64,000 bases of DNA, taken from positions 62,001 through 126,000 of the forward strand of contig JAESUZ010004509.1 of the NCBI GenBank assembly GCA_017311185.1. The letters run 5' to 3'. Below the pieces are notes generated by a model, which had not been told where the DNA came from, did not search any database, and saw only the letters and a list, made by a program, of their open reading frames with translations. Made by a program: the position numbers and the translations under genes. The DNA comes from Proteles cristata cristata. Lineage: Eukaryota > Chordata > Mammalia > Carnivora > Hyaenidae. Shown piece by piece: positions 25,601 to 34,092 of the stretch; position 1 is the first letter of the stretch, and each line of letters starts with the position of its first letter.

Positions 25601-28600
25601 TCGCCAGCATCCAACTAAAGGGACTCCAGAAAGAGGGAAGAGAACACGAGGGGAGGGCCTTCCCCAAAAACAACCCAGAAAAATTTCTGGAATGAAAACC
25701 CATGAATATCTGACCCTATGTGCCAGGCAGCCGAGGGGTGGGGCGTGAGGTGGCAGAGATCTGCATCAATGCAGATATGAACCTTCAAAGCCCTCAGGAG
25801 CCTGGGAGATGCTAAAAGACCCCGGGGGTGGGGGAGGAGACGAAGCAGAGCAGGTACAGGGGACAAGTCAAGGCCGAGCAGCTCCCGCCGCGGCGCGGAC
25901 ACCCCGGAGGCAGGGCCCAGCACCTTCACCAGCACCACTGAGCGCCGAGGACAGGGCCTCCAGGCTCCCTTCCTTCCCAGGTGCTAAGGGAAGTCAGGTC
26001 CCACCAGATAAGTCAACCGTAAGATACTTGATACTTCAGCCAGAACCTGCATCTGGCCCTAAGAGCCCATGCCCGGCAATCATGCCCGCACAATCCCAGG
26101 GCCTGTGCACAAGATGGATTCCGTCCTGGGGTGAGATGAGGCAGTGGCAAATTTAAGTAAAAGAAATTTAAGTAAAGGAAATGACCTCCCCCCCCCCCGG
26201 TGGGCCCGACCTAATCAGCAAGCCGTTAAAAAGGACAGTGCTTTTTCTGGCCGGAAGATGCTGGGGACTGTGTGGCAAGGAATGTGGCGGACTGGCTACC
26301 GAGCAAGAAAACGGGACCTCGGCCCGTCAGTGGCAGGAACCGCCAACCACCAGAACACACCCCAGGCAGACCCTTCCCCAGAGCCTCCCAAGATGAACGC
26401 ATGCCAGCCGCACCTTGATTTGGACCCAAGAGCCTAAGGCAGGGCCCAGCTGAGCCCACCCAGACCGCTGGCCACAGACCCGTGAGCCGCGTGCTGTCTG
26501 TGGGTACGAGGCGGGCGGCGGCAGGGAGCGGACAGATATGCAACGTTCAGAAGCTCCAACACAGGGGTGAGGCGGGAAAGCCTAGAAGCCACTGAGGCAG
26601 AGGGACGCAACTGGAGGGGGCTGGAGGGACGTTTCCAGGACGGCACGAGCTGGCAGATGGCCTTACACATGTGACTCTGTTTTCAAAGGGATTTATCAAT
26701 CCCCACAAAGACCAAAAAATTTAGCAATAACCCTGTAGAAAGCAAAAGGGAGAGAGGCGCCTGGGGGGCTGGGTGGGTTGAGCGTCCGACTTCAGCTCAG
26801 GTCATGATCTCCCGGTCGGCGGGTTCGCGCCTCGCGTCGGGCTCTGTGCTGACAGCTAGGAGCCTGGAGCCTGTTTCAGATTCTGTGCCTCCCTCTCTCT
26901 CTGCCCTCCCCCACTCATGCTCTGTTGCTGTCACTGTCTCTCTTTCAAGAATAAGTAAACTTTAAAAGAAAACAAAAGGAGGCGACAAACGGGGTCCAGG
27001 AGAAAGAAAGTTGTAAAAAAAAAAGGATACTCTTAGTACCCTTCACTCCTAACAGAAAACCACACATACACACTAATCCTAAAAGAAACTCTAAAATCCT
27101 TAACTGGCGTGGAAACCACCAGCGCTGTGATCTAACACACCAAACACCACGGAGCCAAAGAATCCAAAACTGACATTCTAAGAAATAACAAATAATGTGT
27201 GTTATTTAGCAATCAGGCAGAGAATCACCAAGGGAAACACAGAATGAGTTAAAGAGGTCGCCTTTACTCTCTCAAAAATAAACAAATATTATAAACAGTT
27301 TTTAAAAAAGGCTGCCTTTGGGGTGCCTGGGTGGCTTAGTTGGTTAAGCGTCCGACTTTCGCTTAGGTCATGATCTCGCGGTTCGTGGGTTCGAGCCCCG
27401 CGTCGGGCTCTGTGCTGACTGCCAGCTCAGAGCCTGGAGCCTGTTTCAGTCTGTGACTCCCTCTCTCTCTGACCCTCCCCTGCTCATGCTGTCTCTCTCT
27501 CTCTCTCCTAGAAATAAATAAAACATTAAAAAAAAAAAAATTAAAAAAGGCTGCCTCTAAGAGCGTGTGACTCAGGTGGGAGCGGGAGACGCGGAGAGGC
27601 AGGCAGCACCATCTGCCTTCATAAACACATGTTATCTTCACTTAAAATTGAAAATAATTCACAAAAAAGAGCATTGTCTTACAATGTTTCATTTTGCAAA
27701 TGCGTGTGGGGACAGGGTGACCTGCCACGTGAGGTCCACAGTTGCAACTCACCCAGAGCTGCCATGGTGGTGGGAACCCCACTGTCTACACTGGCCACCA
27801 AGGGCCCGCACTGCAGCCAGAGAGCTGGTCGCCCAGACAGTCCCCAGGCACAGTGGCGGCTGGCCCAGACCTGAGTCCCGGAGCCAGGGGAGCAGCTGGC
27901 CCGTTTCTGTGCCAGCGCCGTGGCCAGGTGTGGCCGCAGATAAGCTCCCAGGCACTGGTCTTGTGCCGCCTGTCCCAGAGGAGACCCTGAGATAGCTCGC
28001 TGTTTAGGGGCCCATGGCCCACGCCCATGCAGCCCACCCTGCTTTCTCCGGGGTGAACGCCCTCCCCAGCATTTCAGAGCATGAATAAGAAACTCCCCAA
28101 GATACATGAAGGAAAATTGTGAAATGAGCATGGTGGCCCCTTTAAAACAGCACTGTTTTGCACCTGGGCGCGGATGTGGGGGTCCCCGGCCCCTCCAGGA
28201 ACTTCCCAAGCACCAGCCTGCACTCCTGGGCCAGGGGCCCGAGTGTGTGCCCACCACCCTTGCCCGCGCTGTGGGTGCAGGCCCGCCGGGGAGAGGAGGG
28301 AGGGCACGGGAGAGCTGGGTGGCCCAGAGGACAGAGTGCCGGCCCCACGGCCAGCAACCAGGAGAGGCTGGGCCGTGACCAAGAAGCCCCATGACCATGG
28401 CCGTGACCGTGGGACGTGCTGGGTCTGCAAGCGGCCAACATCCAGAATGCCTCTATGTCTTGGGCCACAGGCCTCAGGCCGACAAAGACGCCCAGCTCCA
28501 GGCAGAGCCTCACCTTCTCTTCGGCAGACACATCGGCCATCCTGGGCAGTGGGCTGGGGGCGCGCTTCTTGATCAGCAGCAGCACATCTGGAAAGAACAC

Positions 28601-31600
28601 GAGCCTATCAGGCTGGTGACCTCTCTTCTCTGTAAAACAGCGCCGAAGGACCCAAGGACAGAGCGGAGGGGGCTCCCTGGGGTGCCGCCCACGCCATGCG
28701 CTCACACAAGCCCCGTGCCCCCTGGCTGGGGTCCCGCCCAGCACAGCCCTGACGACCGTGCCAAGAACCGGTGGGAATCTCACAAAATGTTCTCATTTCA
28801 ACGGGCTCCGCTCTCGGGAGGCTGGGAGCCGGCCTCAACCCTCGGAGGCGAACCTGCGACGTGCAGGGAGGCCGCGGTCCTGGGCCTGAGCCCCATACTC
28901 CCTGGAGGTCTGTGAACAGTAACTCTGAAATGGGTTATTTAAGAGAATCCCAGAGGCGGCTGGGGTGCTCAGTTAGCTAAGTGTCTGACTTCAGATCTCA
29001 TGGTTCGTGAGTTCGAGCCCCACGTCAGGCTCTGTGCCTGGAGAGCTCTCAGAGCCTGGAGCCTGCTTCGGATTCTGTTTCCTTCTCTCTGTCTCTCACC
29101 CACTCACACTGTCTCTCTCTCAAAAGTAAATAAACGTTAAAAAAAATTTTAACAATAACTAAAAAAAAAAAAAAAAGAGAGAGAGAGAGAGTGAGAGAAT
29201 CCCAGAATTAAAACCACCCCCGAATGGCGCACAGAAAAGTCTCTCCTGACACCTCCAGACACTAGTCCAGGCCGTGGGACAGACGCGTCTGTAACAGGAG
29301 TCCCTTCCCGGGAGGCCGGAAAGCGCCGCCGCACCCCTGCTGTCCGGCTGCACGATGGGGCTGGGAGCAGAGCCGCGGACCCCAGGTTTGCTCGGATATA
29401 GAACCAAAAATAAGGCTCAGAGCTGGTTCCTGAGACAGAAGCCGCCTGTTCCAGTTCGGTCTGTGCTGTTTTTCACAAGCGTCCCCCAATGCGCACTTTG
29501 TTTTAACAAACGGAAAATGAAATCGTCGCAGGGGACCCCGGTTTCCTGCTTGGCCCCAGAGCGGAACACAGCCATGGACGCCAGAGGTGCCTGTGCCTCT
29601 CGGGCCCCAAGTCCCGCGGGTGCCCCGCGAGGCCCCTACCTTGGTCTTGGACGTTCTCTTCCAAGATTGTTCTGGCATCACTTAGCACCCTCTCTGAGGC
29701 AGCGTGTATTAATTTGTGATGGGTCACACTTTTGGGGTCTTCTAAGCTCCCGTGAGCACACTGGAGGGAAGAATCACACATTTCAAGATAGAAAATAAAT
29801 AAATCGTAATTGTAACGCTATAGGGCCTGACCCCCACACCACAGCAGGAAGGTACTGGCTACTACTAGCTAAAAAGTCAAAGCACAGACGAAGTCAAAGA
29901 TTTCCCATCAATGGCAGAAGCCAAGCAAAATGCCACAACATCTGATCTCCTAGGGCAGCGATGTGTCCAGCAACCCACTCAGTCGTCCGGAAACAGGTTC
30001 ACAGTTTGACATGAAATACCCTGCAGGTAATTAATGGCAACCTGAATCGCTTCCTTAGTCAGAAAGATCTGGAGAGTCATTTTAAAATGAAAAGAGCAGG
30101 GGCGCCTGGGTGGCTTAGTTAAGTGTCTGACTTTCGCTTAGGTCATGATCTCACGGCTCGTGGGTTTGAGCCCCGCGTCGGGCTCTGTGCTGACTGCCAG
30201 CTCAGAGCCTGGAGCCTGTTTCAGTCTGTGACTCCCTCTCTCTCTGACCCTCCCCTGCTCACGCTGTCTCTCTCTCTCTCTCCTAGAAATAAATAAAAAT
30301 ATAAAAAAAAAAAAACTTTAAAAAATAAATCATTTAATAAAAAAATAAATAAATAAAATAAAATGAAATGAAAAGAGCAGGTCTGCTCTTTCCTGAAAAC
30401 CTAAAAACCTAAGTATGATTTGAGCACTTTTTCTTTCTTCCAGACGCACAGAAGGGGCTGGGAGACGGTGGAGAGAGAAGGCAAGTCCGCAGACACCTAC
30501 AAACAGGGGCCTGACCGCTGAAGCCCGCAGACCCCAAGAGAACCACCAGCCTTCGCTCTGCCCCTGGCTCACTCTCACGTGCGGCCACCACACGGGCCCT
30601 GAAGCTGCAGGTGCCGCGGGTGGGGCCCCTCCTGGGCGGCCAAGGGGGGCTGGCTGACCGGCACACAGTTACGGCCCGCTTGCCAGGGCCCCAGGCGCCC
30701 CAGAAGGTGGCACTGGGGCGGGGGGGCGGGGGCACTGAAGTCCAGGCAGGAGGCGGCCACGGCAACACCCGGTGCACTCACATCGACAGACGAGGCAAAG
30801 GCGGCAGAGGAGGCGTCCAGGCGACACTCAGACACTCTCTTCCATGTCTGACAGCAGATGACACCCCCCCACCCTCCGCTGGCCTTGAATTCGGCTCTGG
30901 CTCTGCTCCCAGAACTACTGGGTGTGCTTCTTCTAACTGAAATTTGCGGGCTAGCTGACCTGACCGGTTCAGAATACAATCTATGAAACACAATTTTCCA
31001 AAACAAGCCCCACGTGGCCCCCGGGAAGCCTGTACTCTGCCGCACGGCCACAGCGTGCCCGGCACACAGCGCAGGCATGAGCCATCCAAGCGGCGCACAT
31101 GACTTCACTCTGCTCTTTTGTTCTCAGCAGAGGCGCTCCGCACAGGCGAAGGTCCGCAGGGACAGCCCAGCGCCACAGCCTGGGGGCTGACGCTGCCTGC
31201 AGCTGCTTCCTCCCCAGAAGGGTCAGCAGGCCGGTCCCCTACACAGGACAGGACATCTGGAGGCACACGGTCATACGATCCAACAGCCACATTAACCAGT
31301 ACTGTGTCACGTAGTGGCAGTTTCACAAGAGACCCCAATTTACATGGAAGGGAAGGGGAAGGGGAGGGGAGGAGCGGAGGGGAGGGGGACGGGGGAGGGG
31401 AGAGGGGAGGGAGGAGAGGGGAAGGGAGAGAAGGGGAAGGGGAAAGAGGCGGGGAGGGGGAGGGGAAAGGAGGGGGAGGGGGAGGGAAGGGGAGGGAAGG
31501 GGAGGGGAGGGAAGAGCCACAGAGTCATCAGTGTGTTTGAGCGTTCTGATGAACATCCCTGGCTGACACAGCAATACGCTCCCAGGGGTACTGGGGGGGG

Positions 31601-33763
31601 GGGGGAGGGCGGGGAGAAACCCACGGTGTCCCCTTCAAGGAGGAAGGGAAACGACGAGTCAGCCTGAGCACCCACAGGGGAAGGTAGGGAAGGAGGAACA
31701 GAAGCCTCCCGGCCTGCGGCACTAGGACATGAAGGCCCTGGTTTCCCGGGTGACGTTCAAGCACACGACCTGAGCGCTCTTCTTCCAACTAGTGCGTCCT
31801 GACTGGCTCAGGGGCAGCGTGTCCTGCCTACAGAACGGGACAGGCGTGGGGGTGGGAATACTTTCCGGCGACTCAGCTCCCGAGTCCCGTAGTTTATGCG
31901 GCTCCTCCATACCTGGGGAGGCTGTGAAGTGGCATAAAATCTCAATTTAAAGTAGGAGCGTGCCAGAAAAATCCCAACGACGCACCTCAATCCAGACTCA
32001 ACGATGAACATCAGGAATATAATAATTAGCATCGTATTCAAATTGGCTGCCTAATGAACCCCAAGAGCTCCCGAAATTCACTAGCAAGTGTCTGCGGACC
32101 AACCTCACAGTTCTCACTTCCTGTCCCCTTCATAAAACAATACTTCAACAGCCATGTAAATTAGCCAGTTAAGCTAAATGCCACCCCGATTTCCCCACGG
32201 ACTTCTCCCTGCCCGCCTCAGCAGGTGTCGCGCCGGGTCTGCGCAGTTTTGAATTGACCACCCATTCCCAGTTATTCCAATAATCCACAGGTTTGTTCTG
32301 GATGTGTAAACACAGACCCGACCCTCAAGTAGCTCCTGGCCTGGCCGGGGGAGCGAGTCAGGAGGTTTGTTTCTTTTTAAATGTACAGGACTCAGGGCGC
32401 CTGGGTGGTTCAGTCGGTTGAGCGTCTAACTTCAGCTCAGGTCATCATCTTGCAGTTCTTGAGTTTGAGCCCCGCGTCGGGCTCTGTGCTGACAACTCAA
32501 AAGCCTGGAGCCTCCTTCGGATTCTGTGTCTCCCTCTCTCTGAGCCTCCCCTGCTTGCGCTCAGTCTCTCTCTCTCTCTCTCTCAAAATAAATATTTTTA
32601 AAAATTTTTAGTTCACATTAATGATTCCACAAGCAACGGAGCCCCCAGCCTGCTGTCCCCATGGGTTTCTGGATGGTGAAAACACCCGACGGAAGTCCTT
32701 CCTGGATGTGAGGCCAGGACTGCATCCTAACTGACACCCCGTGTGTTCCAGAAGGGGGCTCGCTCTGGCAATCTGAATGCTCGCTGGCCTGCCCTGGCGG
32801 GTTACAGAACCACAGAACCACACTCCCAAGTGACTCAAAGCAGCTTCATGCGTAGTCCCTACGGTCACTGGAAGTTCGTCCTTGAAGAGGACGCTTCAGT
32901 CGCACAAACGTGTAATTGACTTCGTGGGATCCGCACTACAAGGCTGACCCTACACCCTGACGAGAAACACGCACGGGGCCAAGGGCAGCGGGAGTCAGGT
33001 GTCCCAGTGGCCTGCGGAGAGGAGTTTACAGAGCTTCAGCTGCGAGAACCACTTCCAAAAATTAGCAACCTAAGGAGCCAACTATACAAGGGACCTTTCA
33101 CACGAACAGATGTTAAAAAGTGGCTTTCTCAGCGAGGGGACCCTTCTTCTGGATGCCCCTCCACCCCATGGACGCAAAGGCCAGGGCAAAACGGGCGCTC
33201 GGGGACGAGTCTAGGAGGGACCCCGTTCCAGGGACTCCAGCTCAGCGGCTCAAGCGGCCAGAGCCAGGCTCCCGTGCCAGCCAGCGGGAAACAGCTCCAG
33301 GTCGCCGGCCGCGCAGGGAAGGAAAGGGTCCACGGCGGGTCCCTGCTTCCTCGGCGCCCGGCTCTCGAAAGCGGCGGAAAAACCAAGAGCCTCACCCCCA
33401 AGCGCAAGAGAGCACCAACGCTGGAAAACCATAAGGCCCCGCGCCGCGCCGCGCCTTCGCGTCTCCTGCCTCAGTTTCCCGGCCTGCCGGCGGCGGGAGC
33501 CGGGCGTGGGGCGCCTCGGCCCGGGGAGGGCGTCGGCGAGCTGCGGGGGGCGTGGGGGTCGGGAAGCAGGGCCGCTGAAGAAGGGGGCGGGCGGGGGCAG
33601 GCCTGGAGCCGCGGCCCGGCCTTACGTGCTTGAGGCAGCGCTCCTTGAGCTTCTCCACCGAGGTGTCCTCGGTCGCCTCCTCCAGCCACTCGGCGCCGTC
33701 GGACGCGCAGATGTGCAGCCGCAGCACCTTGCCCGCGAAAATCTTCTCCTCTTGCACGAACAT
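16558..33763 (-). CDS. UBAC1: UBAC1 coding region, 10 exons, 411 aa (UBA domain-containing protein 1, KPC2)
   Basis: Join, complement: 33626-33763, 29640-29760, 28514-28587, 24308-24415, 23393-23495, 23068-23176, 22245-22485, 19820-19906, 18933-19071, 16558-16673. These total 1,236 nt, 411 residues plus TAG; human UBAC1 has about 405. Every intron is GT-AG and all phases agree. The product opens [20 protein letters not shown] and ends FQTLNRT, as in the human protein recalled from memory. Domains: ubiquitin-like (about 14-98), UBA1 (about 193-234, MGF at 203-205), a charged linker, UBA2 (about 299-334, MGF at 306-308) and an STI1-like end (about 347-411). Known role: cytosolic non-catalytic partner of RNF123/KPC1 in the KPC E3 ligase, which acts on p27Kip1 in G1; the UBA domains bind ubiquitin chains and the Ubl contacts the proteasome. 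The only oddity in the protein is a short AGD-type triplicate in the linker. Confidence 0.97.
16878..17065 (+). mobile_element. Old L1 ORF2/3' fragment
   Basis: GGACAATTTGGCAACGGCCA and CTCAGTAATTCCACTTCCAA match the sense-strand L1 3' ORF2 region. Strongly mutated. Confidence 0.6.
17079..17280 (+). mobile_element. CAN-SINE, host of a nested insertion
   Basis: Plus-strand element whose tail (ATTTTAACAATTTTT) is split by the next SINE and resumes at about 17,489. Confidence 0.9.
17290..17488 (-). mobile_element. CAN-SINE nested in the tail of another CAN-SINE
   Basis: The target-site duplication TTTTAACAATTTTT (17275-17288 and 17492-17505) lies in the A-tail of the upstream element, so this copy is younger. 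Confidence 0.9.
17547..17650 (+). mobile_element. Old tRNA-Lys-like SINE head
   Basis: GCCTGGGCGGCCCAGCGGGT followed by GTGGGTTCGAGTCCC keeps both RNA polymerase III boxes and a tRNA-Lys-like layout. It starts with GGGGC and lacks a CT body, so it is an old or truncated CAN-SINE and not a tRNA gene. Confidence 0.6.
18355..18550 (-). mobile_element. CAN-SINE, diverged
   Basis: Minus-strand copy ending GAGCCACCCAGGAGTCCC, with several substitutions in the head. Confidence 0.88.
18933..19071 (-). CDS. UBAC1: UBAC1 coding exon 9 (aa 328-373, UBA2 end and STI1-like start)
   Basis: Acceptor TGCCTGCAG is followed by [18 protein letters not shown] (third helix of UBA2), then [15 protein letters not shown], the start of the STI1-like segment. 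It ends ...NPKTLL plus one base at donor GTACGT. 139 nt. Confidence 0.96.
19072..19819 (-). other. UBAC1: UBAC1 intron 8
   Basis: 748 nt with one plus-strand CAN-SINE (19,441-19,649); the remainder is GC-rich unique sequence. Confidence 0.9.
19441..19649 (+). mobile_element. CAN-SINE
   Basis: GGGGCGCCTGGGGGCTCAGT to a 13-nt A-run. No clear target-site duplication seen. Confidence 0.92.
19820..19906 (-). CDS. UBAC1: UBAC1 coding exon 8 (aa 299-327, UBA2 first part)
   Basis: Acceptor CCCCTTCAG is followed by [20 protein letters not shown], the first two helices and MGF loop (306-308) of UBA2. The exon ends at ...NNNQQSAA, donor GTGAGT, phase 0. 87 nt, 29 codons. Confidence 0.96.
19907..22244 (-). 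other. UBAC1: UBAC1 intron 7
   Basis: 2,338 nt with no SINE. It contains an AT-balanced unique stretch at 20,230-20,470 that includes an 8-bp inverted repeat (CAGCTTAC 20270-20277, GTAAGCTG 20290-20297) and a 66-codon minus-strand open frame (20,234-20,434) of unknown significance. The rest is GC-rich. Confidence 0.85.
22245..22485 (-). CDS. UBAC1: UBAC1 coding exon 7 (aa 218-298, UBA1 end and acidic linker)
   Basis: Acceptor CACCTTTCAG completes the His codon and continues [17 protein letters not shown], the last helix of UBA1. An Ala/Gly/Glu-rich linker (about 239-276) follows, then the conserved [19 protein letters not shown]. Donor GTATGT follows CGG, phase 0. The linker holds three 9-nt repeats (22321-22347) coding AGD-VGD-AGD at 265-273, which I do not recall in the human protein. 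Confidence 0.95.
22486..23067 (-). other. UBAC1: UBAC1 intron 6
   Basis: 582 nt, GC-rich, no repeat identified. Confidence 0.9.
23068..23176 (-). CDS. UBAC1: UBAC1 coding exon 6 (aa 182-217, UBA1 first part)
   Basis: Acceptor CTGGCCCGCAG. The reading [19 protein letters not shown] is followed by the MGF loop (203-205) of the first UBA domain. The exon ends two bases into a His codon at donor GTACGT. The intron before it is only 216 nt. Confidence 0.95.
23393..23495 (-). CDS. UBAC1: UBAC1 coding exon 5 (aa 148-181 and part of A182)
   Basis: Acceptor GTGCCCCGCAG is followed by [17 protein letters not shown], a predicted amphipathic helix between the Ubl and UBA1. Donor GTATGA follows AAT-G, splitting an Ala codon. 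103 nt. Confidence 0.95.
23496..24307 (-). other. UBAC1: UBAC1 intron 4
   Basis: 812 nt. The part nearest exon 4 (about 24,165-24,285) is an L1-like fragment; the rest is GC-rich. Confidence 0.9.
24165..24285 (+). mobile_element. Old L1-like fragment beside UBAC1 exon 4
   Basis: TTTATTTTGAAATAATCTAA followed by GGAGAAGTTGCAAAAATGTA resembles a common L1 3'-region segment. It ends some 20 nt from the exon 4 donor. Confidence 0.5.
24308..24415 (-). CDS. UBAC1: UBAC1 coding exon 4 (aa 112-147)
   Basis: Acceptor TTCTTCTGTGTAG leads into [13 protein letters not shown] and then the conserved [15 protein letters not shown]. Donor GTAAGT is consensus. 108 nt, 36 codons, phase 0 at both ends, so skipping it would keep the frame. 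A CAN-SINE begins 38 nt upstream of the acceptor and an L1-like fragment lies just downstream of the donor. Confidence 0.95.
24453..24651 (+). mobile_element. CAN-SINE next to the exon 4 splice acceptor
   Basis: Flanked by a perfect 17-bp target-site duplication AAAGTCTGAAATGAATA (24436-24452 and 24652-24668). The element is antisense to UBAC1 and starts 38 nt upstream of exon 4. Confidence 0.95.
25440..25970 (+). mobile_element. Possible old L1/HAL1-like fragment
   Basis: GAAAAATTTCTGGAATGAAA and the following text resemble, loosely, the L1 segment downstream of ORF1 in old elements. Weak similarity judged by eye. Confidence 0.3.
26165..26500 (+). mobile_element. Possible MLT1-like (MaLR) LTR fragment
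   Basis: CAGAGCCTCCCAAGATGAAC and CACCTTGATTTGGACCCAAG resemble the 3' part of MLT1-type LTRs. No coding sequence is associated. Recognised by eye only. Confidence 0.35.
26755..26971 (+). mobile_element. CAN-SINE
   Basis: Head GAGGCGCCTGGGGGGCTGGG. Flanks AGCAAAAGGGAG / AACAAAAGGAGG form an imperfect target-site duplication. Confidence 0.9.
27319..27541 (+). mobile_element. CAN-SINE, CTGCCAGCTCAG subfamily
   Basis: Complete copy with long A-tail. Target-site duplication AAAAAAGGCTGCCT at about 27304-27317 and 27543-27556. Confidence 0.95.
28514..28587 (-). CDS. UBAC1: UBAC1 coding exon 3 (aa 87-111)
   Basis: Acceptor TTCTTTCCAG is followed by the last two bases of the split Asp codon and [14 protein letters not shown], the end of the Ubl fold and the start of a lysine/proline-rich linker. 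Donor GTGAGG follows AAG. 74 nt, ending in phase 0. Confidence 0.95.
28588..29639 (-). other. UBAC1: UBAC1 intron 2
   Basis: 1,052 nt with one SINE (28,955-29,193); otherwise GC-rich unique sequence. Confidence 0.9.
28955..29193 (+). mobile_element. CAN-SINE with (A)n(GA)n tail
   Basis: Target-site duplication AGAGAATCCCAGA at 28942-28954 and 29194-29206. The tail continues as a 16-A run and a GA microsatellite. Confidence 0.93.
29640..29760 (-). CDS. UBAC1: UBAC1 coding exon 2 (aa 47-86 and part of D87)
   Basis: Acceptor TTCCCTCCAG precedes TGTGCTCACGG (CAHG...). The exon carries the second half of the Ubl domain, including the segment [16 protein letters not shown], and ends after the first base of an Asp codon at donor GTAGGG (29639-29638). 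121 nt, phase 1. Confidence 0.96.
30100..30365 (+). mobile_element. CAN-SINE, CTGCCAGCTCAG subfamily, with expanded AAAT tail
   Basis: Target-site duplication AAATGAAAAGAGCAG at 30085-30099 and 30366-30380. The tail (about 30,290-30,365) has grown into an A-rich AAATAAAT microsatellite. Confidence 0.95.
31342..31514 (+). repeat. Polypurine (GGGGA)n-like tract
   Basis: About 170 nt made almost only of G and A (GGGGAGGGGA, GGGAAGGGGA) with few pyrimidines, in UBAC1 intron 1. A second G run lies at 31,590-31,605. The UBAC1 transcript has the C/T-rich strand. Confidence 0.95.
31925..32200. promoter_or_regulatory. AT-richer unique block in UBAC1 intron 1, candidate regulatory element
   Basis: Non-repetitive stretch with AATATAATAATTAGCA and AAATTAGCCAGTTAAGCTAA in a GC-rich intron. 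Function inferred only from base composition and motif content. Confidence 0.25.
32394..32607 (+). mobile_element. CAN-SINE
   Basis: AGGGCGCCTGGGTGGTTCAG to a TCTCTC run and AATAAATATTTTTAAAAA tail. No clear target-site duplication. Confidence 0.92.
33626..33763 (-). CDS. UBAC1: UBAC1 coding exon 1 (aa 1-46)
   Basis: The ATG at 33763 lies in a GC-rich context with G at -3, inside the CpG island, and begins the reading MFVQEEKIF. The exon encodes the N-terminus and the first half of the ubiquitin-like domain, ending ...ERCLKH. The donor GTAAGG starts at 33625, leaving phase 0. Exactly 46 codons. Confidence 0.96.
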
Positions 33764-33835
33764 CGCGCCGCCGCCACCCGGCCCGCGCCCGCCGCCCGGG
33801 CCGTGAAGGTCACCGGGGCGGGGCTAGGCCGCCCG
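33764..33835 (-). other. UBAC1: UBAC1 5' UTR (approximate)
   Basis: GC-rich sequence immediately 5' of the ATG, with a GC box (GGGGCGGGGC) at 33815-33824. The transcription start cannot be fixed by eye; the right-hand limit is an estimate. Confidence 0.45.
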
Positions 33836-33960
33836 CGCGCTCCCTCGCTGGCCGCCGCCGCCCCGCCCCGGCTCCCCCCTCGGCCAGACGCCCGTCACTT
33901 GCCGCGGGCCGAGCGGTCGCCTTCCTCCCGCCGCCGGGCCACCGGGGGCGCGCTGTCCCC

Positions 33961-34092
33961 GCCGCGCCGGAAGTGCGTCACAGCGCGCGCCCGGGGCACA
34001 TCGGGAGATGTGGTTCTCCCGAAGCCCCGCCGCGCCGGAAGTACGTCACAGGGAATCCCGGGGCATGCCGGGAGGGGTAGTTCTCTTGCCCC
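33961..34092. promoter_or_regulatory. Tandemly duplicated promoter module: ETS+CRE-like site and ZNF143-like site, two copies
   Basis: Copy 1 is 33961-34028 and copy 2 is 34029-34092, period 68. The first 23 bases differ at one position. Each copy holds CCGGAAGT joined to a CRE-like (G/A)CGTCA (33967-33980; 34035-34048). Each also holds a site that reads ACTAC...TCCCGGCATGC on the minus strand in copy 2 (34063-34081) and a weaker version in copy 1 (33996-34014). The second motif resembles the ZNF143/THAP11 element known from many CpG-island promoters. Factor binding is inferred. Confidence 0.7.

Larger units (their letters stand above)
24416..28513 (-). other. UBAC1: UBAC1 intron 3
   Basis: 4,098 nt. 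Contains a CAN-SINE against the exon 4 acceptor, an old L1/HAL1-like stretch, an LTR-like stretch, two more SINEs (26,755; 27,319) and an AT-rich unique block (26,990-27,300). The remainder is unrecognised. Confidence 0.9.
29761..33625 (-). other. UBAC1: UBAC1 intron 1
   Basis: 3,865 nt. Contains SINEs at 30,100 and 32,394, a purine tract at 31,342-31,514 and an AT-richer unique block at 31,925-32,200 that could be regulatory. Near exon 1 it is part of the CpG island. Confidence 0.9.

Noticed and set aside
31342..31514. Gly/Glu/Lys-rich coding frames over the purine tract
   Set aside because: Low-complexity translation inside UBAC1 intron 1.
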